Shown here: piece after piece, positions 26,066 through 34,421 of the stretch | Position numbering within the stretch: position 1 is the first letter of the stretch | Layout: every line of letters begins with the position of its first letter | Source of the DNA: Candidatus Gastranaerophilales bacterium HUM_1 | GTDB taxonomy: Bacteria > Cyanobacteriota > Vampirovibrionia > Gastranaerophilales > Gastranaerophilaceae | DNA: 64,000 bases | Assembly (NCBI GenBank): GCA_002103105.1 | Contig: DAAY01000003.1 | Coordinates: forward strand, 633,796-697,795 | Direction: 5' to 3' | The notes under the pieces: generated by a model | What the model was told of the DNA's origin: nothing | Seen by the model: only the letters and a program-made list of their open reading frames with translations | The model's database searches: none | Program-made: the position numbers and the translations under genes

Positions 26066-26155
26066 ACTACTAATAATATTATATTTAGTATTATTATGCA
26101 AGAAAAATAATAAATTAGATATTTTTACAAATTGCAAGTTGATAGTAGTTAAAGT

Positions 26156-26184
26156 CGTTCGGGGTAGAATATCTATCCCGAACG
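26156..26184 (-). terminator. Strong hairpin after the QueD-like gene
   Basis: CGTTCGGGGTAG pairs with CTATCCCGAACG (12 bp, one G-U) around a 5-base loop, 17 bases past the stop at 26201. The T tract on the minus strand is poor, so termination may be inefficient. Confidence 0.55.
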
Positions 26185-26200
26185 CTTAAATAAATTATAT

Positions 26201-26767
26201 TTATCCCTTTTTATATCCACATTTTGGACAAATTCCATCTTCAGTCAGTGCGATTCCGCATAATGGACAACGTTCTATTGTTTTATCAACTTTATAATCT
26301 TCTGTTGCAACATTGCCTCCACTGGTGAAGGTTAATTTGGAGATATTTAATTTGTCTTTTAATAATTCATAAACTATTTTTATCATACCTTCTGTGGTCA
26401 TTGATTCTTTCGTAACAACGACCCTGCAATTTGGATATGCTGTGGCTAATTCTGTTTTAAAAGCTTCTCCGATATTTGTATTTTGTGGAGCTCCATCTTT
26501 TATTCCCTGTTCAGTATAGACATTAAATATTGCAGGTAATAAAGGGTCATCTTTTCTTAGTATGAGTGCGTGGTCAAAGTTTTTTAGGACCTCCCAAGCT
26601 GTTTTCTTTATCTCATTACAAGGAAATACCATATTTACACCCGTGTTAATTGAATCTTCTACTTCAATTGTGAGAGTTCCAGTGTGTCCGTGTAAATACT
26701 GTGCTTCTCCTTTAAAATTTAAAAATCGATGTGCGTATTGTAAGTCAAAAGTCGTAACTGATTTCAT
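26201..26767 (-). CDS. 6-pyruvoyl-tetrahydropterin synthase/QueD-family protein with C-terminal zinc ribbon
   Basis: The 188-residue protein has the zinc-binding His set of the family (AHRF at His13, LHGHTG at His26/His28), FDHALIL and the Glu of KESMTTEG. QueD makes 6-carboxytetrahydropterin for queuosine, and relatives serve in pterin synthesis. Two things are odd. The active-site Cys four residues before HGH is replaced by Ala, with Glu one position further away (GEAQYLHGH). A zinc ribbon is also added at the C-terminus (CPLCG at 167 and CPKCG at 180). No other queuosine genes are nearby. It may be a variant with a different pterin reaction. Confidence 0.75.
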   Translation of the reverse strand: MKSVTTFDLQYAHRFLNFKGEAQYLHGHTGTLTIEVEDSINTGVNMVFPCNEIKKTAWEVLKNFDHALILRKDDPLLPAIFNVYTEQGIKDGAPQNTNIGEAFKTELATAYPNCRVVVTKESMTTEGMIKIVYELLKDKLNISKLTFTSGGNVATEDYKVDKTIERCPLCGIALTEDGICPKCGYKKG

Positions 26768-26931
26768 TTGTTTTCTCCTTTCTTTGTTATGTTAGATGAA
26801 TTGTTGAAATTTTAAATTGCTAATGCTGGCAATATTTTCGTGAAGAGAATGTTACATTTCTGTGTAAAGTGGCAAAAGTTTGGTTTTAGTGTTTTTGTTA
26901 CTTTTGTAGAATCATTGGAGAAAAGTTATTA

Positions 26932-29900
26932 ATGAAGATTACACCTATTTCAGACATTAAAAGAAGTGCTAGAGTTGAAATCCAAAAGGTAGTTGAAAAA
27001 AATAGAACCTCAGAAGTTGAAGCTTATAATCAAGATAATAATTCTGATGCAGAAAAGAGTATTCCCTCAAAAACGTGTGCATTTCCTTCTTCAGAGCTAC
27101 CTTCTAATAGGTTAACCGTCAATGAAATCAAACTTCTACAAACTCCTATTGATTCAATCTGTGCACAATATTCTAATATGTTAGATCTTATTCATAACGA
27201 AAAGGGTATTCCTGATGGGTTGTATTCTAAATTAAAAGCAGAATTAGATAGTGGCAATCTTAAAATTGGTCCGGCTTACAAAGAATATTACGAGTTATTG
27301 AACCTTTGTGAAACGGAAGAGGATATTGTTGCGAATTTCCCAGAAATTACTTTCCCTCAAAACCCTGTTTCATTAATAGGTAAAAATGTTAGGACAACAC
27401 CTGTTATTAGATGTCAAAAATCTGTTTACAAGCCTGTAAATCCGGATTGGAGAAAATATCATTCTCAAGAAGAACTTGAATCTGTAAAAGATGCTTTACA
27501 GTCATTTGATGTTCCTTCATCTATATCAGATGAATTTTTAAAGCTTGCAAATTCTCTTAATATTAAAGTTTCTTTATTAGATATTGCAAAGTCTGCAGTT
27601 ATACTTGGTCAAAATAAAAATCTTCCTAATGATGGAATGGTTGAATTTATTAAAACCTTAAAATGTTATAAAGATGATAATAAAATTAATAATTTAGTAG
27701 ATTTTAATTCCTTTTTAGCAAATAAAATAAATAAAACGAAAAACGAAGAACTTATAACCTCAGACCGTGAATTGCAAAAAAGATTGTTGGGTGGCGTGAA
27801 TAGGGTCACAAACTATATAGCAGCGAAGCCTAAAAATTTATCTAACGATGACCTATATAATATAATTAAGAGTACCAAAAAAGAAAAATGCTTAGCAGAT
27901 ATTCCAAAAGAATTATTATATCTTTACACTGAAAGTAACGAAAATAAAAAGTTGATTAGTGATTTAACTTCAACTTTTAGCCCTTCGGAGATTAAGATTA
28001 TCGTTAAAGCTCTTGGGGATATTGATAATCCTTCAGAAGTTTTGAGTTCGTATGGAAAAAATTCTGATGAAAAAGCATCTATGGAAAAAATATTGTCAGA
28101 TTTGAAAGTCGAAAATAATTTCCAATGCGTTGAAATGTATGATGAAAAAAGTAGTAAATACGTAGATAATTTAGACCCGAAAACATATGCTCATAGACTT
28201 AAGGGTGTGAATTATGCAGATGTCTTGAAGGATGTAATTAAAAAAATATATGTGAAATTCGAACCAGTGTCTAATGTTGAAACTACTCTTCCAAACGGTG
28301 ATGTTGTTTTGGCAAGGGGATTATCGCGTTACGGTCGTGGAGATTGGAGTGCTCCTGATCCAAGGATGTATAAATTATTAAGAGGTTCATATTTACAAAG
28401 AAAAGCCTTATTGAATTTGTCTAATGAATTATCAAAAATGACCCCAGATGAACTTATGGATATTGCAGTCAAATCTTCTACTTCAAGATTTTGGAGCGAT
28501 TACACTCGATATACTTCTCATAACTGGTTACCTATGAGATTAATTAGGGATAGGGAATCCAGACCGAATACAACTTTATATACATTAGATAATCTTACAA
28601 CTGCTTATTTGTATAAATTGTATCAAGAATCTCAAAAAGCAGAAGGGGATGTTAGGTATCCTTCTAATCCGCTTGCTTCATTAGAAAATAGTACTCATTT
28701 AAGTAAATATTTGAAAAATGTTATCGATTCTTCTTATAGAACAATATATGAAGATAAATACAAATCGTTCTCAGAAAAGGTGTTTTATAGGGATGTAAAC
28801 GCATACGAAAATGATGAGGGATTCCAAGAATTCTGCCAAAATAATAATTTTGATAAAGAAGCAATAAAAAAATCTTTTGAAAAAATAGAAGCTCTGTATA
28901 AACATAGGTTCTTTGGAATATATATAACTCAAGATAGAGTTGATATGTTCCGTGAAGATTTGGCAAATGCTGTTGCAAATATAAATGAAAAATTGGCTTA
29001 TAAATCTTCAAGAAAAATCACTCAACTTTCTAATCCTTCACCAAAAGAGGCTCAAGAAATTGTTGAAACGTCTCTTCCTCGGGCAGAAGTAGATCAAGAC
29101 AAGTTAAGAAAGCTAAGTTTCATTACTCAAAAAATAAATAACCCCGAATTGAAATCTCGTTGTGAAATTTGTTTGTCAGATTCAAATGTGGATGGAAATT
29201 ATTTTAACAACGTATATTCTGCAATAGAACAGTCTATTGATAATGACGAAACTTTGGATGAAACTAAAGCTCTTACTATATTACAGTTAGGGGATAAATA
29301 TCAAGAAGTATGTAATCAAGGTATTTCTTTCTCAGAATTTGTAGCAAAAGAATTAAAGAATTATAAGAAAAAAGATGGAACATTTGATTATTGTCAATAC
29401 TCTGCGGATAAAAACACTGAGTTTGAATTATATTCAAAATTGGATAAGCTAGAAGAACAAGGTAGTTTGGAATTATATAATTTTGTTCTTGATTTGGTGG
29501 ATAAAAAATCTTTGGATTTGCCAGAAATTTTATCGTTAATAAATGATTTTGAAAAAATTCCAAGTCAATTGAAAAAGAATGTAAATTCTAAAATTGCTCA
29601 GATTATTTCATCTGGTGATGGTGATGATATTGAACCGTTATTTTCGGAAATTTCTAATCTTTTAAATAAAGTAAATTCTTGGAAATTTGATAAGCCAGAG
29701 ATTATCAATTCGAAGTTTGTTGGTAAAGTAGTAATAACTCCAAACGCAAAAAAAGAACTTTGGGATAGTACAAAGGGTAATTTTTCATTGTTTGACAGAT
29801 TGATAAAGAAATATTATACCGCAGCTACAAAGACCGCCGCAAAGGATGGAGAATCTGGGATTAAAGTATTAAAAGGTCGAAATATTTATGAATTGAAAAT

Positions 29901-30030
29901 TGTAGGCAATGGCGGTGGAATGCGTATGTATTCAAGACCTGTAACTAATGAAGATGTTGAAAAATATAAAACACTTGAAGATGATTCTGACGTGAAATAT
30001 ATATTCGATTCATATGGTGATCATTTATAA
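26932..30030 (+). CDS. Giant orphan protein with RelE-like C-terminal domain
   Basis: The 1032-residue soluble protein is mostly alpha-helical and unlike anything I can name. It opens MKITPISDIKRSARVEIQ. The last ~110 residues look like a RelE/ParE-type ribonuclease fold: VVITPNAKKELWDS, then GIKVLKGRNIYELKI followed by GNGGGMRMYSRPV, which recalls the 'LkG..lyElRi....yRv.y' pattern of HigB/RelE toxins. No antitoxin-like gene is adjacent. A middle part has LARGLSRYGRGDWSAPDPRMY. There is no signal peptide. It heads a run of effector-like genes (26932-33854). A large polymorphic-toxin-like or host-directed protein is a guess. Confidence 0.6.
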   Translation: MKITPISDIKRSARVEIQKVVEKNRTSEVEAYNQDNNSDAEKSIPSKTCAFPSSELPSNRLTVNEIKLLQTPIDSICAQYSNMLDLIHNEKGIPDGLYSKLKAELDSGNLKIGPAYKEYYELLNLCETEEDIVANFPEITFPQNPVSLIGKNVRTTPVIRCQKSVYKPVNPDWRKYHSQEELESVKDALQSFDVPSSISDEFLKLANSLNIKVSLLDIAKSAVILGQNKNLPNDGMVEFIKTLKCYKDDNKINNLVDFNSFLANKINKTKNEELITSDRELQKRLLGGVNRVTNYIAAKPKNLSNDDLYNIIKSTKKEKCLADIPKELLYLYTESNENKKLISDLTSTFSPSEIKIIVKALGDIDNPSEVLSSYGKNSDEKASMEKILSDLKVENNFQCVEMYDEKSSKYVDNLDPKTYAHRLKGVNYADVLKDVIKKIYVKFEPVSNVETTLPNGDVVLARGLSRYGRGDWSAPDPRMYKLLRGSYLQRKALLNLSNELSKMTPDELMDIAVKSSTSRFWSDYTRYTSHNWLPMRLIRDRESRPNTTLYTLDNLTTAYLYKLYQESQKAEGDVRYPSNPLASLENSTHLSKYLKNVIDSSYRTIYEDKYKSFSEKVFYRDVNAYENDEGFQEFCQNNNFDKEAIKKSFEKIEALYKHRFFGIYITQDRVDMFREDLANAVANINEKLAYKSSRKITQLSNPSPKEAQEIVETSLPRAEVDQDKLRKLSFITQKINNPELKSRCEICLSDSNVDGNYFNNVYSAIEQSIDNDETLDETKALTILQLGDKYQEVCNQGISFSEFVAKELKNYKKKDGTFDYCQYSADKNTEFELYSKLDKLEEQGSLELYNFVLDLVDKKSLDLPEILSLINDFEKIPSQLKKNVNSKIAQIISSGDGDDIEPLFSEISNLLNKVNSWKFDKPEIINSKFVGKVVITPNAKKELWDSTKGNFSLFDRLIKKYYTAATKTAAKDGESGIKVLKGRNIYELKIVGNGGGMRMYSRPVTNEDVEKYKTLEDDSDVKYIFDSYGDHL

Positions 30031-30124
30031 TCGTTTGTAATTTAATATTCCTTAATAAAAAGCAATTTTTTTTGTTGAAAAATCCTTTATAAAGATATAG
30101 GGGATAATTTAAGAGGAAATTTTT

Positions 30125-31483
30125 ATGGGTTTAATTTCATCAATTGAACGTGGCTATAAGTATATGCGGGAAATTCTTCCTTCTTCTGGGGCTGCTAAAA
30201 AAGCTGCAAAAGTGGTAACAAAACCGTTTAAAGCAGAATCTTCGGCTACGGCTAAAGTTGATTCTTTCGTACATGTTGCAGATAATGCTGTCCCTTCAAA
30301 ATTGCAAAAAGCTCTTGATTTAGTTGGTCCGTATGAAAGGGATAAACAACAATTTTTAAAAGAATTATACTCTACTGGTTCAAATAAATTTGATTTTATT
30401 TATAACCATAAATATTTTAATGGAGGAATGCCATATTTTAATGATAAGGAATTTATTTCAGCAATAAAGAAAATGAGCGAAAAAGAAATAAAGCAAACTT
30501 TTGATGATGTTACAAAGTTGTATGAATCATTGCCTAAGGAAGGTGTTGAGTATAACCAAGCGACGAAAGAAATTATATATAAGGCTCAAACTCCAAGGGC
30601 AACTAATCTTGCACAACTAACTATTTTAAGGGCAAATAACAAAGAAGCATATGATTATATTTTGAAAAATCCAAATAAAGAAGCGGTAAGTTCATTATTA
30701 AGTAATTTTGATTATCGTATAAATGGTTCGGCTTTGGAAACTTTGACTATTCCTCAAATTCGTCAAATGCAGGGTTTGGGACTGGCAAGCCGTTTACATT
30801 TTCCAGAAGACCGTAAGATTATTATGGAGGGAAATGCCGCATTAACACGTTATGTAGAATATAGCGATATGTTTTGCCAACAACCCGAAGATGTTGCACG
30901 CTTGAGTAAATATCTTTCCAAGAGTACTATAACAGAACCATTTACGGCTTTTAGAGCTGAAAAAGATACTGGCATGTTTAGTTCTATTATTTTAGATAAA
31001 TCTATGGCAAGGAAAGTTAAATTTATAGTATTAAAAAATATGTTTAAAGCAAAGAAAGTAAAAGTTCATGAATATAATGGAACTTTTGATAATTTTAATC
31101 ATACAAATTTGTTTTCTCATATTATGAACAGTAAAGAATTGACACTTGCAGATGCAATGCAGGTTGCGAAATATGGGGGCAAAAAGTATCAAGAACAAAT
31201 TGCAGATTTAATTAAAAATTCTCAAGTCAAAGATAATAGGTTTAAATCTCTAACTTTTGATTCTACATTTGCTCGCCAGTGGGCGGGAACTCAGGATGGT
31301 CATACCAAAATTCTTCACAATATGTCTGTTGATTCTGGGTTAAATGGGGCTTATTCAGGAGTTAATAATAGGCAGGCTGAATTTATTTTGAATAATGATG
31401 ACAAGGTTATGCGTTTTCAAAATGTAATATATGACCCAAAACGAGATATATTCTGCTTAGATACATCTGTTTCTGTGAAATAA
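30125..31483 (+). CDS. Putative ADP-ribosyltransferase exoenzyme-like protein (R-S-E class)
   Basis: The 452-residue protein has an N-terminal helical part of ~270 residues and a C-terminal domain with the three marks of R-S-E ADP-ribosyltransferases. These are an Arg in EPFTAFRAEK (Arg277), the core SLTFDSTFARQWAG (Ser380-Thr381, in place of STS) and NNRQAEFIL (Gln417-Ala-Glu419, the Q-x-E pair typical of Arg- or Asn-directed toxins). After these comes a final MRFQNVIYD strand. Such enzymes attach ADP-ribose from NAD to proteins such as actin or Rho. There is no secretion signal. AGAGGA precedes the ATG. It lies just after the RelE-like giant protein. Confidence 0.65.
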   Translation: MGLISSIERGYKYMREILPSSGAAKKAAKVVTKPFKAESSATAKVDSFVHVADNAVPSKLQKALDLVGPYERDKQQFLKELYSTGSNKFDFIYNHKYFNGGMPYFNDKEFISAIKKMSEKEIKQTFDDVTKLYESLPKEGVEYNQATKEIIYKAQTPRATNLAQLTILRANNKEAYDYILKNPNKEAVSSLLSNFDYRINGSALETLTIPQIRQMQGLGLASRLHFPEDRKIIMEGNAALTRYVEYSDMFCQQPEDVARLSKYLSKSTITEPFTAFRAEKDTGMFSSIILDKSMARKVKFIVLKNMFKAKKVKVHEYNGTFDNFNHTNLFSHIMNSKELTLADAMQVAKYGGKKYQEQIADLIKNSQVKDNRFKSLTFDSTFARQWAGTQDGHTKILHNMSVDSGLNGAYSGVNNRQAEFILNNDDKVMRFQNVIYDPKRDIFCLDTSVSVK

Positions 31484-31491
31484 TTAGTTGT

Positions 31492-32655
31492 TTATAACAA
31501 TTCTGTGGGGATATGCTTAAGCTCTTCTTTTAGTATTCTCCCTTCTTTTTTGTATTTTTCTTCTGCTCTAGCTCCTGCATCGAATGCTTTTACTTCAATG
31601 TAATTTTGTCTATATCCATTGTAATCTTTTTCTGCGGGGATGTAGTTATCTATGGATTCGGTGTATTTGTCTGCTTCATATTGAAGTTTTGGGTCTTTTA
31701 GCTTTCCATATTTTTCTCCAATCGCAAGCATATTATCTCCTCGGTCTTGACCATTTCTTGCATCAAGATAATATTGCCAACCGTGTTCAACTTCGTGCCT
31801 TGATGTTGAGACAAAATCTGCTTTTGATTTAGGAACCCATGTTCTTCGGAATTTGATATATCCGTTACAAAATAATCCCTTCCAAGTTATTTCCTTCCCA
31901 TCTGTTGGCATGTAGTTTGGGAGGATTTTGTAACCCAGATGTTTAATCCCTCTATCGCATAAAAATCTTTCAGTTATTGGAATTTTAAAATCTTCAAGGC
32001 TTAATGCTCTAAAACCAAGAAATGAATCAAATTTTGGTCTTTTCATGTTTATTGTATGAATAGAACTTTTTAAGGCTATAAATTTATCGTTAACAATATA
32101 TTCGATATATTTTATTGGACTATTTTTGCTAATTTTGTTATTTACTATTGGTTTATATTGGGTGAAACTGTGTAAATATTCTTGCTTCAAGTTTTTCAAG
32201 TTTTGAATCCTTGAAATTGTAAGGTTTATTATATCTGTTGGGATGTGTTTTGCTACGTGATTGGTTTGAATTTTTTCTTGTTCCCATAGCGAAGTTTGTA
32301 CATTCCATTTGATAAAGTCTTTTATGTGTTTTCTATAAATATCTATAAGATTTCGTTTGAGGGTATATTCTTTTATTTGAGTGGAAATAACAACTTCATC
32401 AGAACCAATATGATTTTTTTGCGAAGTATAGATTCTATTTTTTAAAGGTTTATCTTTAATATTAAAAGCTTTTTCTATAACATTTCCTTCTTTGTCTAGA
32501 AATGTTGTAATTTTTCCTCGAACTTTCCATTTTTTATTTTGAATGATAACTTCTTTTACCGTATATGGAGTTTGGTCAGATAAGCGGATTGTTTGTGACA
32601 TATAATCCGCAAAGTTTTGGGTCGTTTTGGATATAATATAGAAGTTGTTTTTCAT
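31492..32655 (-). CDS. Putative HExxH metallopeptidase
   Basis: The 387-residue protein has TSRHEVEHGWQYYLDA with HEVEH at 287-291 and IEVKAFDAGARAEEKY with Glu354 as candidate third zinc ligand. The first 270 residues are basic and helical and not recognised. Layout matches the genes at 14894 and 53746 (HExxH, then E-V/I-x-A-Y/F 66 to 130 residues later). There is no signal peptide. It is convergent with the ADP-ribosyltransferase-like gene, with 8 bases between the stops. Substrate and location unknown. Confidence 0.6.
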   Translation of the reverse strand: MKNNFYIISKTTQNFADYMSQTIRLSDQTPYTVKEVIIQNKKWKVRGKITTFLDKEGNVIEKAFNIKDKPLKNRIYTSQKNHIGSDEVVISTQIKEYTLKRNLIDIYRKHIKDFIKWNVQTSLWEQEKIQTNHVAKHIPTDIINLTISRIQNLKNLKQEYLHSFTQYKPIVNNKISKNSPIKYIEYIVNDKFIALKSSIHTINMKRPKFDSFLGFRALSLEDFKIPITERFLCDRGIKHLGYKILPNYMPTDGKEITWKGLFCNGYIKFRRTWVPKSKADFVSTSRHEVEHGWQYYLDARNGQDRGDNMLAIGEKYGKLKDPKLQYEADKYTESIDNYIPAEKDYNGYRQNYIEVKAFDAGARAEEKYKKEGRILKEELKHIPTELL

Positions 32656-32717
32656 ATGTGTAGTATAAACACTTGTAATATAAAATTTTTGCTAGTTTGT
32701 AAAATATATTTATGTTG

Positions 32718-33434
32718 TTATTTTAAATCTTTACTCCAAAAACCTGTTAAGAATTTGAATTTAAGTAATCCGCTAATTATTGGGAATTCAAGTTCTTTAT
32801 TCAATCTGTGATCAAATACATAAAATTTGTTATTTTGAATATCAACTTTAGTAATTCCGTAGCAGTGCCAAGAAGGTAATCCCTCAAAACTAATTCCCGT
32901 TCCTGCAATAAATGTTGAATCTTTATCATTCGCAATTTTTTTTAAAGTGTCGATAGCCTTAGATATTTTGTCAAGTAATGACATACTTAAGTTTGATTCA
33001 TTGATTGTTTCTGGGGTTATCCCAGTGAATAATTTCAAAAAGTTTGATGGTTTGTTGTATTCAAAACGTTCTTGAGTTTCGAGTGCTCTGCAAATTAATG
33101 GCTTTTGGAAAGGGTGTTTTTTTATGAGTTTATTCATTGCGAGTTCAACAGACTTTACTATTGGGATGCTAGGATTTGAGAATATCGGTTTTGAGTCAAT
33201 GTATTCAAGATTATTAATTTCGCTTTCTGAGATAAAATAATCTTCTGCTTTCCCATTTACATTTTTGAATTTGATATTAAAATCTTTGCCATTTGTGGTG
33301 ATATTATTTTGCAGAATTTTTTGACCTTTTTTACTTCTGCTGAGAATTCCAAGGGACGATAAAAGGTAGCAGTCGTGAAAATACTGTTGTGCAGTTGAAA
33401 GAGATGCAATTTGTTGTGGGGTTATTGGTTTCAT
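32718..33434 (-). CDS. Putative calpain-like cysteine peptidase
   Basis: The 238-residue protein has YFHDCYLLSSLGILSRSKKG near the N-terminus, like the calpain/C2 'GDCYfLaaL.aLa' motif with Cys22 as nucleophile. It has SWHCYGITKVD with His190 near the C-terminus and FYVFDHR with Asp208 in the place of the calpain Asn. Spacing and the strand pattern around the His fit the C2 fold. No calcium-binding or other domains are present, so it is a minimal catalytic domain. AAAGGGA precedes the ATG. It lies among other effector-like genes. Other papain-like clans (for example C39) cannot be excluded. Confidence 0.6.
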   Translation of the reverse strand: MKPITPQQIASLSTAQQYFHDCYLLSSLGILSRSKKGQKILQNNITTNGKDFNIKFKNVNGKAEDYFISESEINNLEYIDSKPIFSNPSIPIVKSVELAMNKLIKKHPFQKPLICRALETQERFEYNKPSNFLKLFTGITPETINESNLSMSLLDKISKAIDTLKKIANDKDSTFIAGTGISFEGLPSWHCYGITKVDIQNNKFYVFDHRLNKELEFPIISGLLKFKFLTGFWSKDLK

Positions 33435-33488
33435 TATATATCCCTTTTATGGCAATATTTAAGTACAAAATGGAATATTTGTCTAGTT

Positions 33489-33854
33489 TTAAAATGATTG
33501 TTCTGCGTATTTAATAACTTCGGGTTTAAGAGATAGAAATTTTGAAAGAAGATTTGTTTTGTCTATTGTTATAATTTCGATTACCCTTCTTGATTGAATA
33601 TTTGCCTCTTTTAAACCAAAGCTGTCTTTTCCTCTATGTCCTGTCATTATTGTTAATTCAAAAAAGTCGCTGTTGCTTTTTTCAATTTCGTTAATCTTTT
33701 TTATTACATCTCTTGTGATTGCGTTTTTTCTATCGTTTCTTGCTCTAATTTTTGCACTAGGAGTTTCTAGCATCTCAAAGAGGCGATTCTTTACTGTTTG
33801 TGGAATTTTGGTTCCGAAAGTAGTGACAGAATTATAATTGTTGCTGATATCCAT
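33489..33854 (-). CDS. Small orphan protein with N-terminal TTFG motif
   Basis: The protein has 121 residues when started at ATG 33854, for which AAGGA lies eight bases upstream; in-frame upstream codons (33863, 33890) are less well placed. It opens MDISNNYNSVTTFGTKIPQ, similar in style to other orphan proteins here that carry a PSF/TFG motif near residue 10-15. The rest is a compact alpha/beta sequence with FFELTIMTGHRGKDSFGL and RRVIEIITID. I do not recognise a family. It lies 55 bases upstream of the calpain-like gene and may be co-transcribed. Confidence 0.55.
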   Translation of the reverse strand: MDISNNYNSVTTFGTKIPQTVKNRLFEMLETPSAKIRARNDRKNAITRDVIKKINEIEKSNSDFFELTIMTGHRGKDSFGLKEANIQSRRVIEIITIDKTNLLSKFLSLKPEVIKYAEQSF

Positions 33855-34014
33855 AAAGTTCATCCTTTTGAGAGAATGAAGTCTCTTCAAGATTTTTTGT
33901 TGCTATTAGGATGTTTTTTTGTAAACTTTTATTATGAAAAATTAAAAAATTGGCAAATATTGTTTTTTAGGTATTTTTTGTATATTGTAAAAGTAGCGAA
34001 AGGAAGTAACTGAT

Positions 34015-34314
34015 ATGGCTTGTGTTCAAAGAATAAGTCCACGCATCGATTTTACCAAATATGCAGCCAAAAAAGGCTTGAATGTTGCAACTATTCCCTT
34101 GAAAGATAAATCAACTGTAAAAATTTTGTCAAACGATACAAAATTTGAAGAGTATTATTTAAAAAATGGGGAAGTTATCAATTCGATGAAAAAAGATTTG
34201 CCGAAGTTTGAAGATTTTAGCATCTTTGTTGCAGATAGATTAGCGAATATTCAAGAAAATGCTGTAAAAGGCATAAATGTTGTGGCAGAGTGGACTAAAT
34301 CGTTAATGAAATAA
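34015..34314 (+). CDS. Small hypothetical protein
   Basis: The product is 99 residues, mixed alpha/beta, and begins MACVQRISPRIDFTKYAAKKG. It has no signal peptide or membrane segment and no recognised family. A good binding site (AAGGAAG) lies upstream of the ATG. It is divergent from the gene at 33489. Confidence 0.55.
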   Translation: MACVQRISPRIDFTKYAAKKGLNVATIPLKDKSTVKILSNDTKFEEYYLKNGEVINSMKKDLPKFEDFSIFVADRLANIQENAVKGINVVAEWTKSLMK

Positions 34315-34421
34315 AATGATAAAATAATAGAAATAAGGTTTTGATATTACTTCAAAGCCTTATTTTTTTAGCGTATAATTTATATAGGAGAGAATTTGTA
34401 AATTCAAAAAGGTGTAATTGT

